Part shown: piece after piece, positions 54,223-62,854 of the stretch | How the letters are laid out: each line of letters starts with the position of its first letter | Numbering within the stretch: position 1 is the stretch's first letter | Assembly (NCBI GenBank): GCA_027484575.1 | Contig: JAIXSQ010000010.1 | Span: 413,835 to 477,834, forward strand | Direction: 5' to 3' | Length of the DNA stretch: 64,000 nucleotides | Origin: Comamonadaceae bacterium | GTDB taxonomy: Bacteria > Pseudomonadota > Gammaproteobacteria > Burkholderiales > Burkholderiaceae_C | The notes under the pieces: generated by a model | Told to the model about the DNA's origin: nothing | Database searches by the model: none | What the model saw: only the letters and a program-made list of their open reading frames with translations | Made by a program: the position numbers and the translations under genes

Positions 54223-56357
54223 ACCGTATCGCGGCCGCCCTGGCCGGCGCGTTCGGGCTGGCCGGCCTGGCGGCCGCGCAGGTGGGCGGGCCGGCGCCGG
54301 CCCCGGCCGGGGCCGGGGCCGCCGAGCGCCAGCTGGCGCCGGTCACCATCACGGTCAACCGCGGCGTGGCGCAATCGGCCTTCGACACGCCGGCCTCGGT
54401 CGACGTGGTCGAGGGCGCGGTGCTGCGCGACGGCCAGCTGCGGGTGAACCTGTCCGAGTCGCTGGCGCGCGTGCCGGGGCTGGTGGTGCTGAACCGGCAG
54501 AACTATGCCCAGGACCTGCAGATCTCCTCGCGCGGCTTCGGCGCGCGCTCCACCTTCGGCGTGCGCGGCATCCGCCTGTACGTCGACGGCATCCCGGCCA
54601 CCGCGCCCGACGGGCAGGGCCAGGTGTCGCACTTCGACCTGGCCTCGGCCGCGCGGGTCGAGGTGCTGCGCGGCCCGTTCTCGGCGCTGTACGGCAACGC
54701 CGCCGGCGGCGTGATCAGCCTGTTCACCGAGGAGGGCGGCCCCGACACGGTGCTGCAGCTGGGAACCGCCTTCGGCAGCGACGGCGTGCAGCGGCACCTG
54801 TCGCGGCTGTCGGGCCAGGAGGGCAGCGTGCGCTACAGCGTGGGCGTGTCGCACTTCGCCACCGACGGCTGGCGGCCGCAGAGCGGCGCGCAGCGCGACC
54901 TGGCCAATGCCCGGCTGGGGATCGACCTGGGCACGGGCACGAAGCTCACCGTGGTGGCCAACGCGCTGGCCATGCCCGACAGCCAGGACCCGCTGGGCCT
55001 GACGCGCGCCGAGCTGGGCACCAACCCGCGCCAGGCCACGCCGGTCGCGCTGCAGTTCAACACCCGCAAGACGGTGCGCCAGCAGCAGCTGGGCGCGTCG
55101 CTGGTGCACAAGCTCGACGCCGACGACACGCTGCAGCTGACGGCCTACGCCGGCGAGCGCGGCACCACGCAGTTCCAGTCGATCCCGGTGGCCACTCAGA
55201 CCGCGCTGCCGGGCGCGCTGACGCAGCCGGGCGGCGTGATCGACCTGGACCGCGGCTACCACGGCCTGGATGCCCGCTGGGTGCACCGCACCCGCTGGGG
55301 CGGCACGCCGGCCACCGTCACGGCCGGGCTGTCGCAGGAGCAGGTCGACGAGGACCGGCGCGGCTTCCAGAACTTCGTTGGCACCGGCGCCTCGCAGGTG
55401 CTGGGCGTGCAGGGCGCGCTGCGCCGCGACGAGCGCAACCGCGCCCGCACCTCCGATGCCTACCTGCAGGCCGAATGGGTGCTGGGCCCGCGGTGGAGCG
55501 CGCAGGCCGGCCTGCGGCAGTCGCGCGTGGCGCTGCGCTCGCAGGACCGCTACATCGCCCCGGGCAACGGCGACGACAGCGGCTCGGTGCAGTGGCGCGG
55601 CACCACGCCGGCCGCCGGGCTGGTGTTCCATGCCAGCGACACGCTGAACCTGTACGGCTCGGTGGGCCGCGGCTTCGAGACGCCCACGCTCAACGAGGTG
55701 GCCTACCGGCCGAACGGCGCGCCGGGCTTCAACTTCGGCCTGCGGCCGGCCACCAGCCGGCAGTGGGAACTGGGCGCCAAGTGGCGGCCCGGCGACTGGG
55801 CCGTCAACGGCGCGCTGTTCCAGGCCCGCACCTCGGACGAGCTGGCCGTGCTGTCCAACACCGGCGGGCGCAGCGTGTTCCGCAATGCGGGTGCCACGCA
55901 GCGCGACGGCGTGGAGCTGTCGGCCGCCGGCCCGCTGGGCGGGGCCTGGTCGGCCCTGCTGGCGGCCACCGCCATCGACGCGCGCTACCTGGCCGGCGCC
56001 GCGGTGCCGGCGGGCAACCGCATCCCGGGCGTGCCGCGCCAGAGCCTGTACGCCGAGCTGGGCTGGACGCACAAGCCCTGGGGCATGACGGCCGCGCTCG
56101 AGCTGCGGCGCGTGGGCCGCATCGCGGTGGACGATGCCAACAGCGACTTCGCCGCCGCCTCGACGCTGGCCGCGCTGCGGCTGGGCTGGACGCAGCGCGC
56201 GGGCCGCTGGACGCTGCGGGAATTCGTGCGTGTCGACAATCTGGCCGACAAGGCGACCGTGGGGTCGGTGATCGTGAACGAGGGCAACCGGCGCTTCTTC
56301 GAGCCGGCCCCGGGGCGCACCTGGCTGGCCGGGGTCGACGCCGCCTACCGGTTCTGA
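54207..56357 (+). CDS. TonB-dependent receptor, PqqU/YncD-like
   Basis: A 716-residue outer-membrane receptor with a signal peptide (about 1-25), plug domain (50-160; NRQNYAQDLQISSRGFG, GIRLYVDGIPATAPDGQGQ, EVLRGPFSALYGNAAGG) and a 22-strand barrel ending in the terminal Phe of AAYRF. Several blocks, among them the plug ones above plus APGNGDDSG and VGSVIVNEGNRRFFEP, closely resemble E. coli YncD (PqqU), the receptor reported to take up pyrroloquinoline quinone. It overlaps coxG by 16 bases, so it belongs to the Mo-hydroxylase operon. Ligand by resemblance only. Confidence 0.85.
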   Translation: MAAALNRIAAALAGAFGLAGLAAAQVGGPAPAPAGAGAAERQLAPVTITVNRGVAQSAFDTPASVDVVEGAVLRDGQLRVNLSESLARVPGLVVLNRQNYAQDLQISSRGFGARSTFGVRGIRLYVDGIPATAPDGQGQVSHFDLASAARVEVLRGPFSALYGNAAGGVISLFTEEGGPDTVLQLGTAFGSDGVQRHLSRLSGQEGSVRYSVGVSHFATDGWRPQSGAQRDLANARLGIDLGTGTKLTVVANALAMPDSQDPLGLTRAELGTNPRQATPVALQFNTRKTVRQQQLGASLVHKLDADDTLQLTAYAGERGTTQFQSIPVATQTALPGALTQPGGVIDLDRGYHGLDARWVHRTRWGGTPATVTAGLSQEQVDEDRRGFQNFVGTGASQVLGVQGALRRDERNRARTSDAYLQAEWVLGPRWSAQAGLRQSRVALRSQDRYIAPGNGDDSGSVQWRGTTPAAGLVFHASDTLNLYGSVGRGFETPTLNEVAYRPNGAPGFNFGLRPATSRQWELGAKWRPGDWAVNGALFQARTSDELAVLSNTGGRSVFRNAGATQRDGVELSAAGPLGGAWSALLAATAIDARYLAGAAVPAGNRIPGVPRQSLYAELGWTHKPWGMTAALELRRVGRIAVDDANSDFAAASTLAALRLGWTQRAGRWTLREFVRVDNLADKATVGSVIVNEGNRRFFEPAPGRTWLAGVDAAYRF

Positions 56358-56383
56358 GCCGGCGCACGCGCAAGGAGACAGGG

Positions 56384-57448
56384 ATGGAAAACATCGACGT
56401 GCTGGTGTTGCGCACGCTGCGCGACTGGCGGGCCGCGGGCCGGCGCGCGCTGCTGGCGACGGTGGTGCGCACCTGGGGCTCCTCGCCCCGGCCGATCGGC
56501 TCGATCATGGCCCTGTGCGAGGACGGGCAGGTGGTGGGCTCGGTCTCGGGCGGCTGCATCGAGGACGACCTGATCTACCGCTACAGCCAGGCCTATGCCA
56601 TGCGTGGCGCCCAGGCGCGCATGCCCTCGGGCCCGCCGGGCTTCGTCAAGTACGGCGTCACCGCCGACGAGGCGCACCGCTTCGGTCTGCCCTGCGGCGG
56701 CACGCTGGAACTGCTGCTGGAGCACGACCCCGATGCCGAGCTGTTGGCGCAGCTGGTGGGCCTGCTGGAGACGGGCCGGCTGGTGCGCCGCACGGTGCGG
56801 CTGGCCGACGGCGCGGTCACGCTGGCGGGGGCCGACACGCCCTCGGAGCTGCTGGCCGACGACACGCAGGTGACCAACACCTTCGGCCCCGAGTACCGCA
56901 TGCTGCTGATCGGCGCCGGCCAGCTCACCGAGTACCTGGCGACGATGGCGCTGTTCAGCGGCTTCGCGGTGACGGTGTGCGACCCGCGCGAGGAGTACCG
57001 CCAGGGCTTCCACGTGGCCGGCGCGCGGCTGGTCACCGACATGCCCGACGACGTGGTGGCGGCCTTCAGGCCCGACCGGCGCAGCTGCGTGGTGGCGCTC
57101 ACGCACGATCCCAAGCTGGACGACCTGGCGCTGCTGGAGGCGCTGGGCACCGAGGCGTTCTACGTCGGCGCGATCGGCAGCCGCCGCAACAACGACGCGC
57201 GGCGCCAGCGGCTGATCGAGCATTTCGGGCAGACCGAGGCGGGCCTGGCGCGTCTGCGCGGCCCGATCGGCATCTACATCGGCAGCAAGACGCCGCCGGA
57301 AATCGCGGTGAGCGTCATGGCCGAGATCCTCGCGGTCAAGAACGGCGTGCCCCTGCCGCGCGACCTGGACGTGGGCGCGGCCAAGGACCGGCTGGACATC
57401 GCCCACAACGACCCGGGGGCGCTGGTGTGCGGGGTGCGCGAGCGCTGA
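56384..57448 (+). CDS. XdhC family protein (CoxF-like maturation factor)
   Basis: A 354-residue XdhC-type protein: N-terminal XdhC/CoxI domain with RTWGSSPRPIGSIMAL and SGGCIEDDLIYR, C-terminal Rossmann domain with LLIGAGQLTEYLA and FYVGAIGSRRNNDARR. XdhC binds molybdenum cofactor and inserts its sulfurated form into xanthine dehydrogenase-type enzymes. AAGGAG precedes the ATG. Last gene of the Mo-hydroxylase operon. Confidence 0.9.
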   Translation: MENIDVLVLRTLRDWRAAGRRALLATVVRTWGSSPRPIGSIMALCEDGQVVGSVSGGCIEDDLIYRYSQAYAMRGAQARMPSGPPGFVKYGVTADEAHRFGLPCGGTLELLLEHDPDAELLAQLVGLLETGRLVRRTVRLADGAVTLAGADTPSELLADDTQVTNTFGPEYRMLLIGAGQLTEYLATMALFSGFAVTVCDPREEYRQGFHVAGARLVTDMPDDVVAAFRPDRRSCVVALTHDPKLDDLALLEALGTEAFYVGAIGSRRNNDARRQRLIEHFGQTEAGLARLRGPIGIYIGSKTPPEIAVSVMAEILAVKNGVPLPRDLDVGAAKDRLDIAHNDPGALVCGVRER

Positions 57449-57467
57449 GCGGCGCCGCGCCCTGCGG

Positions 57468-57845
57468 CTAGCTGCGCCAGGGCAGCTCCAGGGCGCTGCC
57501 GTCCGGCAGCCGCACCGGGACCGGCGAGGCGGAGAACACGGCCGTCAGCCGCAGCGGCTGCGCGCCGGTGTTGACGATCCGGTGCGGCACGCCGGCAGGC
57601 AGCACCAGCGTCTGCGCGGGGCCGAAGGCGTGGCAGGTCCCGCCGACATCCAGTTCGCCGTGCCCCTCAATGCACAGCACGACCTCGTCGCAGTCGTGCG
57701 CATGCGGCGGGGTGGCCGCGCCCGGAGCCATGGCCTGGTGCCACAGGCTCAGGCCGTGCAGGCCCTGGTCGCGTCCGGCCCAGGTGGCGTGGTGGATCCC
57801 GGGGATGGGGGTGGCCGCGGGCTGCGGCTGGTCGATCACGTGCAT
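57468..57845 (-). CDS. cupin domain protein
   Basis: A 125-residue single-domain cupin. Metal-binding residues of motif 1 are in PPHAHDCDEVVLCIEGHGEL (two His and a Glu), and motif 2 is LVLPAGVPHRIVN. Function unknown; small cupins often bind a metal and a sugar or carboxylate. Divergent from the LysR gene. The start is the ATG at 57845; longer upstream starts give an unlikely Thr/Cys-rich leader. Confidence 0.75.
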   Translation of the reverse strand: MHVIDQPQPAATPIPGIHHATWAGRDQGLHGLSLWHQAMAPGAATPPHAHDCDEVVLCIEGHGELDVGGTCHAFGPAQTLVLPAGVPHRIVNTGAQPLRLTAVFSASPVPVRLPDGSALELPWRS

Positions 57846-57878
57846 GGCGTCTGTCCTTTGCTGGGTGGGGGAGGGGCA

Positions 57879-57890
57879 CGTTGCGCAACG
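57879..57890. promoter_or_regulatory. 12-bp palindrome between cupin and LysR genes
   Basis: CGTTGCGCAACG is a perfect 12-bp palindrome in the divergent spacer, a plausible LysR-type (or cupin-promoter) site. Short and in GC-rich DNA, so it could be chance. Confidence 0.35.
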
Positions 57891-57959
57891 CGTGGCCGCA
57901 GTGTGGGCGGGCAAGCACCGATGCACAAGACACCGCAATGGACTGACATTGGCGACACC

Positions 57960-58880
57960 ATGTCCTCAATCGCCGCCGTCCACGCCAGCAGCCTGCAGCA
58001 GATCGCCGCCTTCGCCGCCACTGCGCGCCACTGCAGCTTCGCGGCCGCCGCGCGCGAGTCGGGCTGCGCGCCGTCGACCCTGGCCAAGTCCGTGGCGCGG
58101 CTGGAGCAGCGGCTGGGCGTACGCCTGTTCCACCGTACCACGCGCCAGGTGAGCCTGACGCCCGACGGCGAGCGCCTGGCGGCCCGCTGCGAGCGCCTGC
58201 TGGCCGAGGTCGACGAGCTGCAGTCCGAGGCGGCCGGCGTGCGCGGCAGCGCCACCGGCGTGCTGCGGGTGGACGCGCCCATCGTGCTCGGCAAGCAGCT
58301 GGTGCTGCCGGCGCTCGGGCAGCTCGCGCGCGCCCATCCCGGGCTGGCCGTCGACCTGCGCCTGCAGGACGCCTATGCGGACCTGGCCAGGGAGGGGCTG
58401 GACCTGGCGGTGCGCGTGGGCGTGCTGAAGGATTCGTCGCTGGTGGCCCGCCCGCTGCTGCAGCATGCGATGGTGCTGGTCGCGAGCCCGGCCTACCTGG
58501 CGGCGCGCGGCACGCCGCGCCGGCTGGAGCAGCTCGCGCGCCACGACGCGCTGGTGTTCCGCCTGCCCTCCAGCGGCCGCGACCGGCCCTGGACCCTGCG
58601 GCGGCAGGGCGAGGCCGTGCAGCTGCAGCCCGCCGCGCGGCTGCGCATCGGCGACGGCGAGGCGCTGGTGGAGGCCGCGATGCAGGGCTTCGGCATCACG
58701 CAGCTGCCCGACTACTTCGTGCGCCGCCAGCTCGCCGACGGCACCCTGGTCGAGGTCCTGCCCGGCCTGCGACCGGCGCCGCTGCCGGTCTCCCTGGTCT
58801 GGCCGGCGGCGCGCCTGCTGCCGCACCGCGTGCGCCTGGCCATCGATGCGCTCGTCACGGCGACGGCCGGCTGGCGCTGA
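57960..58880 (+). CDS. LysR family transcriptional regulator
   Basis: A 306-residue LysR: winged helix at residues 10-70 (FAATARHCSFAAAARESGCAPSTLAKSVARLEQRLGVRLFHRTTRQVSLT) and an inducer-binding domain to the end (VLRVDAPIVLGKQLVLPAL ... GFGITQLPDYFVR). ATG 57960 places the helix at the usual distance; ATG 57921 is an in-frame alternative. It is divergent from the cupin gene, its likely target. The inducer is unknown. Confidence 0.85.
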   Translation: MSSIAAVHASSLQQIAAFAATARHCSFAAAARESGCAPSTLAKSVARLEQRLGVRLFHRTTRQVSLTPDGERLAARCERLLAEVDELQSEAAGVRGSATGVLRVDAPIVLGKQLVLPALGQLARAHPGLAVDLRLQDAYADLAREGLDLAVRVGVLKDSSLVARPLLQHAMVLVASPAYLAARGTPRRLEQLARHDALVFRLPSSGRDRPWTLRRQGEAVQLQPAARLRIGDGEALVEAAMQGFGITQLPDYFVRRQLADGTLVEVLPGLRPAPLPVSLVWPAARLLPHRVRLAIDALVTATAGWR

Positions 58881-58881
58881 A

Positions 58882-58942
58882 AAGTTCTAAGCGGGCCCCG
58901 GGAAGTTCTAGTGGCTTTCCCTGCACGGCCCATCCATAGAAT
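58882..58942 (+). promoter_or_regulatory. direct repeats AAGTTCTA and -10 element before the E1/TRAP operon
   Basis: AAGTTCTA occurs at 58882-58889 and 58903-58910, exactly 21 bp (two helical turns) apart, upstream of a -10 element TAGAAT at 58937-58942. No good -35 hexamer lies between, which fits an activator bound at the two repeats. The ATG of the E1alpha gene is at 58992. Confidence 0.55.
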
Positions 58943-58991
58943 GGGCCGCTCCACGAGAGAGACAACGGGCGCCTCGCGACCCGTCAGAACC

Positions 58992-59993
58992 ATGCAGCAG
59001 TTGACCAGCCTGTACCGCACGATGGTGCGGATCCGGGCCTTCGAGGACGCGGCCGAGGTCGCCAGCCAGGGCGGCGTCAGCGCCTACGGGCAGGCCGCCG
59101 ACGGCAGCGCGCAGGTGCGCGGGCCGCTGCACCTGTCCACCGGGCAGGAGGCCGTGCCCGCCGGCGTGTGCGCGCACCTGCGCCGCGACGACTACCTCAC
59201 CTCCACCCACCGCGGCCACGGCCACACGTTGGCCAAGGGCGCCGACGCGGGCCGCATGATGGCCGAGCTGTTCGGCAAGTCCACGGGCTTCAACGGCGGC
59301 AAGGGCGGCTCGATGCACATCGCCGATTTCTCGGTGGGCATGCTCGGCGCCAACGGCGTGGTGGCCGCGGGCCTGCCGATCGCGGTGGGCGCGGCGCACG
59401 CGCTCAAGCTGCGCGGCGGCGATGCGGTGACCGCCTGCTTCTTCGGCGACGGCGCGATCAACCGCGGGCCCTTCCTGGAGGCGCTGAACTGGGCCAGGGT
59501 CTACGGCCTGCCGGTGCTGTTCGTCTGCGAGGACAACCGCTGGAGCGCCACGACGGCCAGCAAGCCGATGACGGCCGGCGACGGCGCCTCGGCCCGCGCC
59601 GCCGCGCTGGACATCGCGGGCCTGCAGGTCGACGGCAACGACGTGCTGGCCGTGCACGCCGCCGCCGGCACGCTGCTGGCGCAGGTGCGCGGCGGGCAGG
59701 GACCGCGGCTGCTGCATGCGATCACCTACCGGGTCAAGGGCCACGTGTCGGTCGACAAGGCCGCCTACCGGCCCGCCGGCGAGCTCGAGGCCGCGCTGGG
59801 CACCGACCCCATCGCGCGGGCCCGGGCCCGGCTGCTGGAAGGCGGCGTGCCGGCCGGCGAGATCGAGGCCATCGAGCGCGCCGCGCGCGAGGAGATCGCC
59901 GCCGCGGTGGCCGCGGCCGACGCCGCGCCCTGGCCCGAGGCCGGCGCTGCCTACACCGACGTGCAGGGCACGGGGGAGGGCGCATGGCGGTGA
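58992..59993 (+). CDS. 2-oxo acid/acetoin dehydrogenase-type E1 component, alpha subunit
   Basis: A 333-residue thiamine-diphosphate enzyme subunit of the E1alpha family: LYRTMVRIRAFEDAAE, HLSTGQEAVPAGV, HRGHGHTLAKG, KGGSMHI and the thiamine motif GDGAINRGPFLEALNWARVYGLPVLFVCEDN (GDG at 152-154, Asn182). The length is that of AcoA/PdhA-type proteins. It overlaps the beta subunit gene by 10 bases. No E2 (lipoyl) gene is near. The substrate is unknown; a 2-oxo acid or acetoin is likely. Confidence 0.88.
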   Translation: MQQLTSLYRTMVRIRAFEDAAEVASQGGVSAYGQAADGSAQVRGPLHLSTGQEAVPAGVCAHLRRDDYLTSTHRGHGHTLAKGADAGRMMAELFGKSTGFNGGKGGSMHIADFSVGMLGANGVVAAGLPIAVGAAHALKLRGGDAVTACFFGDGAINRGPFLEALNWARVYGLPVLFVCEDNRWSATTASKPMTAGDGASARAAALDIAGLQVDGNDVLAVHAAAGTLLAQVRGGQGPRLLHAITYRVKGHVSVDKAAYRPAGELEAALGTDPIARARARLLEGGVPAGEIEAIERAAREEIAAAVAAADAAPWPEAGAAYTDVQGTGEGAWR

Positions 59994-60940
59994 TGAGCTA
60001 CGCCCAGGCCGCGGTGGCGGCGCTGGCCGGTGCGATGCAGGCCGATGCGCGCGTGGTCGCGCTGGGCGAGGACATCGGCCGCGGCGGCATCTTCGGCCAG
60101 TACGCCGGCCTGCAGCAGCGCTTCGGCGCGCAGCGCGTGGTCGACACGCCGATCAGCGAGGCCGCGATCCTGGGCGCCGGCGTCGGCATGGCGCTGGCGG
60201 GGCTGCGGCCGGTGGTGGAGATGCGGGTGGTCGACTTCGCGCTGTGCGCGATGGACGAGATCGTCAACCAGGCCGCCAAGAACCGCTTCATGTTCGGCGG
60301 CCAGGGCCGGGTGCCGCTGGTCATGCGCATGCCCAACGGCATCTGGGACGCCTCGGCGGCGCAGCACTCGCAGTCGCTGGAGGCCTGGTTCGCGCACCTG
60401 CCCGGCGTGGTGGTGCTGTGCCCGGGCACGCCCCAGGACAACCATGGGCTGCTGCGCGCCGCGCTCGATTGCGGCGACCCGGTCATCTACATGGAGCACA
60501 AGACGCTGTGGGGCGTGCAGGGCGAGGTCGACACCGCGCAGGCCATCCCCATCGGCCAGGCCCGCCACGTGCGCCGCGGCAACGACCTGACGCTGGTCAG
60601 CTGGAGCCGCCAGGTGCAGGCCTGCGAGGCCGCCTGCGAGGACCTGGCCGCGCAGGGCATCGGCGTGGACCTGCTGGACCTGCGCAGCCTGTGGCCCTGG
60701 GACCGCGAGGCGGTGCTGGCCTCCTGCGGCCGCACCGGGCGGCTGCTGGTGGTGCACGAGGCGGTGCAGGCGGGCGGCTTCGGCGCCGAGGTGGCCGCCA
60801 CCGCCGCCGAAGCCACCGGCTGCCGGGTGCGGCGCCTGGGCGCGCCGCGCATCCCCGTGGGCTACGCGCCCGTGCTCGAGGCGCAGTCGCGCGTGACGCC
60901 GGCGGCCATCGCCGCCGCGGCCCGCGCGCTGCTCGGCTGA
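59984..60940 (+). CDS. 2-oxo acid/acetoin dehydrogenase-type E1 component, beta subunit
   Basis: A 318-residue E1beta subunit: VALGEDIGRGGIFGQYAGLQQRFG, DTPISEAAILGAGVGMALAGLRPVVEMRVVDF (the interface with E1alpha) and SWSRQVQACEAACEDLAAQGIGVDLLDLRSLWPWD in the C-terminal domain. Forms an alpha2beta2 E1 with the previous gene product. Starts in the overlap (ATG 59984). The next gene is the small TRAP subunit 48 bp downstream. Confidence 0.88.
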   Translation: MAVMSYAQAAVAALAGAMQADARVVALGEDIGRGGIFGQYAGLQQRFGAQRVVDTPISEAAILGAGVGMALAGLRPVVEMRVVDFALCAMDEIVNQAAKNRFMFGGQGRVPLVMRMPNGIWDASAAQHSQSLEAWFAHLPGVVVLCPGTPQDNHGLLRAALDCGDPVIYMEHKTLWGVQGEVDTAQAIPIGQARHVRRGNDLTLVSWSRQVQACEAACEDLAAQGIGVDLLDLRSLWPWDREAVLASCGRTGRLLVVHEAVQAGGFGAEVAATAAEATGCRVRRLGAPRIPVGYAPVLEAQSRVTPAAIAAAARALLG

Positions 60941-60988
60941 ACGACGACCAGAACAACGCACCCCGACGATTTCCCGACGAGAGACCCG

Positions 60989-61519
60989 ATGTCCCTGCAC
61001 CACGAGACCGGCCAGCCGCTGCCGGAGGACCTGCCCGCCGACGATGCGCAGGACGAGTCCACCCGCATTCCCCTGGCCATCGAGGACTGGCTGACCGTCG
61101 TCGTGATGGCGCTGCTGGCGCTGATCACCTTCGCGAACGTGCTGGTGCGCTACTTCACCAGCCAGTCGTTCGCCTGGACCGAGGAGTTCTCGGTGTTCCT
61201 GATGATCGTGCTGGCGCTGGTGGCCGGCTCGGCCTCGGTGGCGCGCAACCGGCAGATCCGCATCGAGTACTTCAGCGACAACGGCCCCGAGGCCCGCCAG
61301 CGCCTGCTGGCGCGCTTCGGCGCGGCGATGGTGTTCCTGCTGTTCGCGCTCATCGCGGTGCTCAGCGTGCGGGTGGTCTGGGACGACTGGCGTTTCGGCG
61401 AGACCTCGCCGGGCATCGGCGTGCCGCAGTGGTGGTACACGGTCTGGCTGCCCGTCCTGTCGACGGCCATCGCCGGGCGCGCGCTGGGCCTGTTCATCCG
61501 CCGGGGGCGTGGCCGATGA
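60989..61519 (+). CDS. TRAP transporter small permease, DctQ type
   Basis: A 176-residue protein with four membrane helices, as usual for DctQ: residues 33-53, 68-87, 110-130 and 148-168. A hydrophilic acidic N-terminus of 25 residues comes first. Typical features are NVLVRYFTSQSFAWTEEFSVFLMIVLAL and RIEYF. Overlaps dctM by ATGA. Confidence 0.88.
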   Translation: MSLHHETGQPLPEDLPADDAQDESTRIPLAIEDWLTVVVMALLALITFANVLVRYFTSQSFAWTEEFSVFLMIVLALVAGSASVARNRQIRIEYFSDNGPEARQRLLARFGAAMVFLLFALIAVLSVRVVWDDWRFGETSPGIGVPQWWYTVWLPVLSTAIAGRALGLFIRRGRGR

Positions 61520-62814
61520 TCGCGACGCTGCTGTTCATCGCCTTCCTGGTGCTGCTGTTCGCCGGGGTGCCGATCGGCGCCGCGCTGGGCCTGGCCGGTG
61601 CCGTGTGCATCGCGCTGGCCAACCGCGACGCGCAGTGGTGGGGCCTGCTGGCCGTGCCGCAGAACTTCTACGCCGGCCTGGGCAAGTACCCGCTGCTGGC
61701 CATCCCCATGTTCGTGCTGGTCGGCTCGATCTTCGACCGCTCGGGCGTGGCAGCGCGGCTGGTGAACTTCGCGGTGGCCATCGTCGGCCGCGGGCCGGGC
61801 ATGCTGCCGCTGGTGGCCATCGCGGTGGCGATGTTCCTGGGCGGCATCTCGGGCTCGGGCCCGGCCAACGCCGCCGCGGTGGGCGCGGTGATGATCGCCG
61901 CCATGCAGCGCGCCGGCTACCCGCCCGCGTTCGCGGCCAGCGTGGTGGGCGCCGCCGCGGCCACCGACATCCTGATCCCGCCGTCGGTGGCCTTCATCGT
62001 GTACTCGGTGCTGGTGCCCGGCGCGTCGGTGCCGGCCCTGTTCGCCGCCGGCATGGTCCCCGGCGTGCTGGCCGGCCTGGCGCTGATGGTGCCGGCGGTG
62101 TGGATGGCGCGGGCCCACAAGATGGGGGCGCTGGAGGCGCAGATGCCGCGCCCGCCGTTCTGGCGCAGCCTGCGCGAGGCCAGCTGGGGCCTGTTCGCGC
62201 CGGTGCTGATCCTGGGCGGCATGCGCGCTGGCTGGTTCACCCCCACCGAGGCCGCCGTGGTGGCGGTGTTCTACGGCCTGTTCGTGGGCATGGTGGTGCA
62301 CCGCACGATCCGCGTGCGCGACCTGTTCGTGATCCTGCGCGAATCGGGCGAGCTGTCGGCGGTGATCCTGCTGGTGGTGTCGCTGGCCGGCATCTTCGCG
62401 TACTCGCTGTCCACGCTGGGCGTCATCGACCCGGTCACGCGCGCGATCACGAACTCGGGCCTGGGCGAGTGGGGCGTGCTGGGCCTGCTCATCCTGCTGC
62501 TGGTGACCGTGGGCATGTTCCTGGACGGCGTGTCCATCTTCCTGATCTTCGTGCCGCTGCTGCTGCCCATCATGCGGCACTACCAGTGGGACCCGGTGTG
62601 GTTCGGCGTGATCCTCACGCTGAAGGTGGCGCTGGGCCAGTTCACGCCGCCGCTGGCGGTGAACCTGATGGTCTCGTGCCGCATCGCCAAGGTGCCGATG
62701 GAAGCCACCGTGCGCTGGGTCGGCTGGATGCTGGCCTCGATGGCCCTGGTGATGCTGCTGGTGATCGTGTTCCCCGAGTTGGCCCTGTGGCTGCCGCGCC
62801 GCCTGGGCTACTGA
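61516..62814 (+). CDS. TRAP transporter large permease, DctM type
   Basis: A 432-residue inner-membrane protein with about 12 hydrophobic segments, full length for DctM. Seen: LLFAGVPIGAALGLAG, GGISGSGPANAAAVGAVMI (the conserved hairpin region of Na+ binding), GWFTPTEAAVVAVFY and GQFTPPLAVNLMVSC. Drives Na+-coupled uptake with DctQ and the binding protein encoded next. Confidence 0.92.
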   Translation: MIATLLFIAFLVLLFAGVPIGAALGLAGAVCIALANRDAQWWGLLAVPQNFYAGLGKYPLLAIPMFVLVGSIFDRSGVAARLVNFAVAIVGRGPGMLPLVAIAVAMFLGGISGSGPANAAAVGAVMIAAMQRAGYPPAFAASVVGAAAATDILIPPSVAFIVYSVLVPGASVPALFAAGMVPGVLAGLALMVPAVWMARAHKMGALEAQMPRPPFWRSLREASWGLFAPVLILGGMRAGWFTPTEAAVVAVFYGLFVGMVVHRTIRVRDLFVILRESGELSAVILLVVSLAGIFAYSLSTLGVIDPVTRAITNSGLGEWGVLGLLILLLVTVGMFLDGVSIFLIFVPLLLPIMRHYQWDPVWFGVILTLKVALGQFTPPLAVNLMVSCRIAKVPMEATVRWVGWMLASMALVMLLVIVFPELALWLPRRLGY

Positions 62815-62854
62815 GAGTTTTTTCCCGCGTGTCCAACCTGAAGGAGACAGACCG

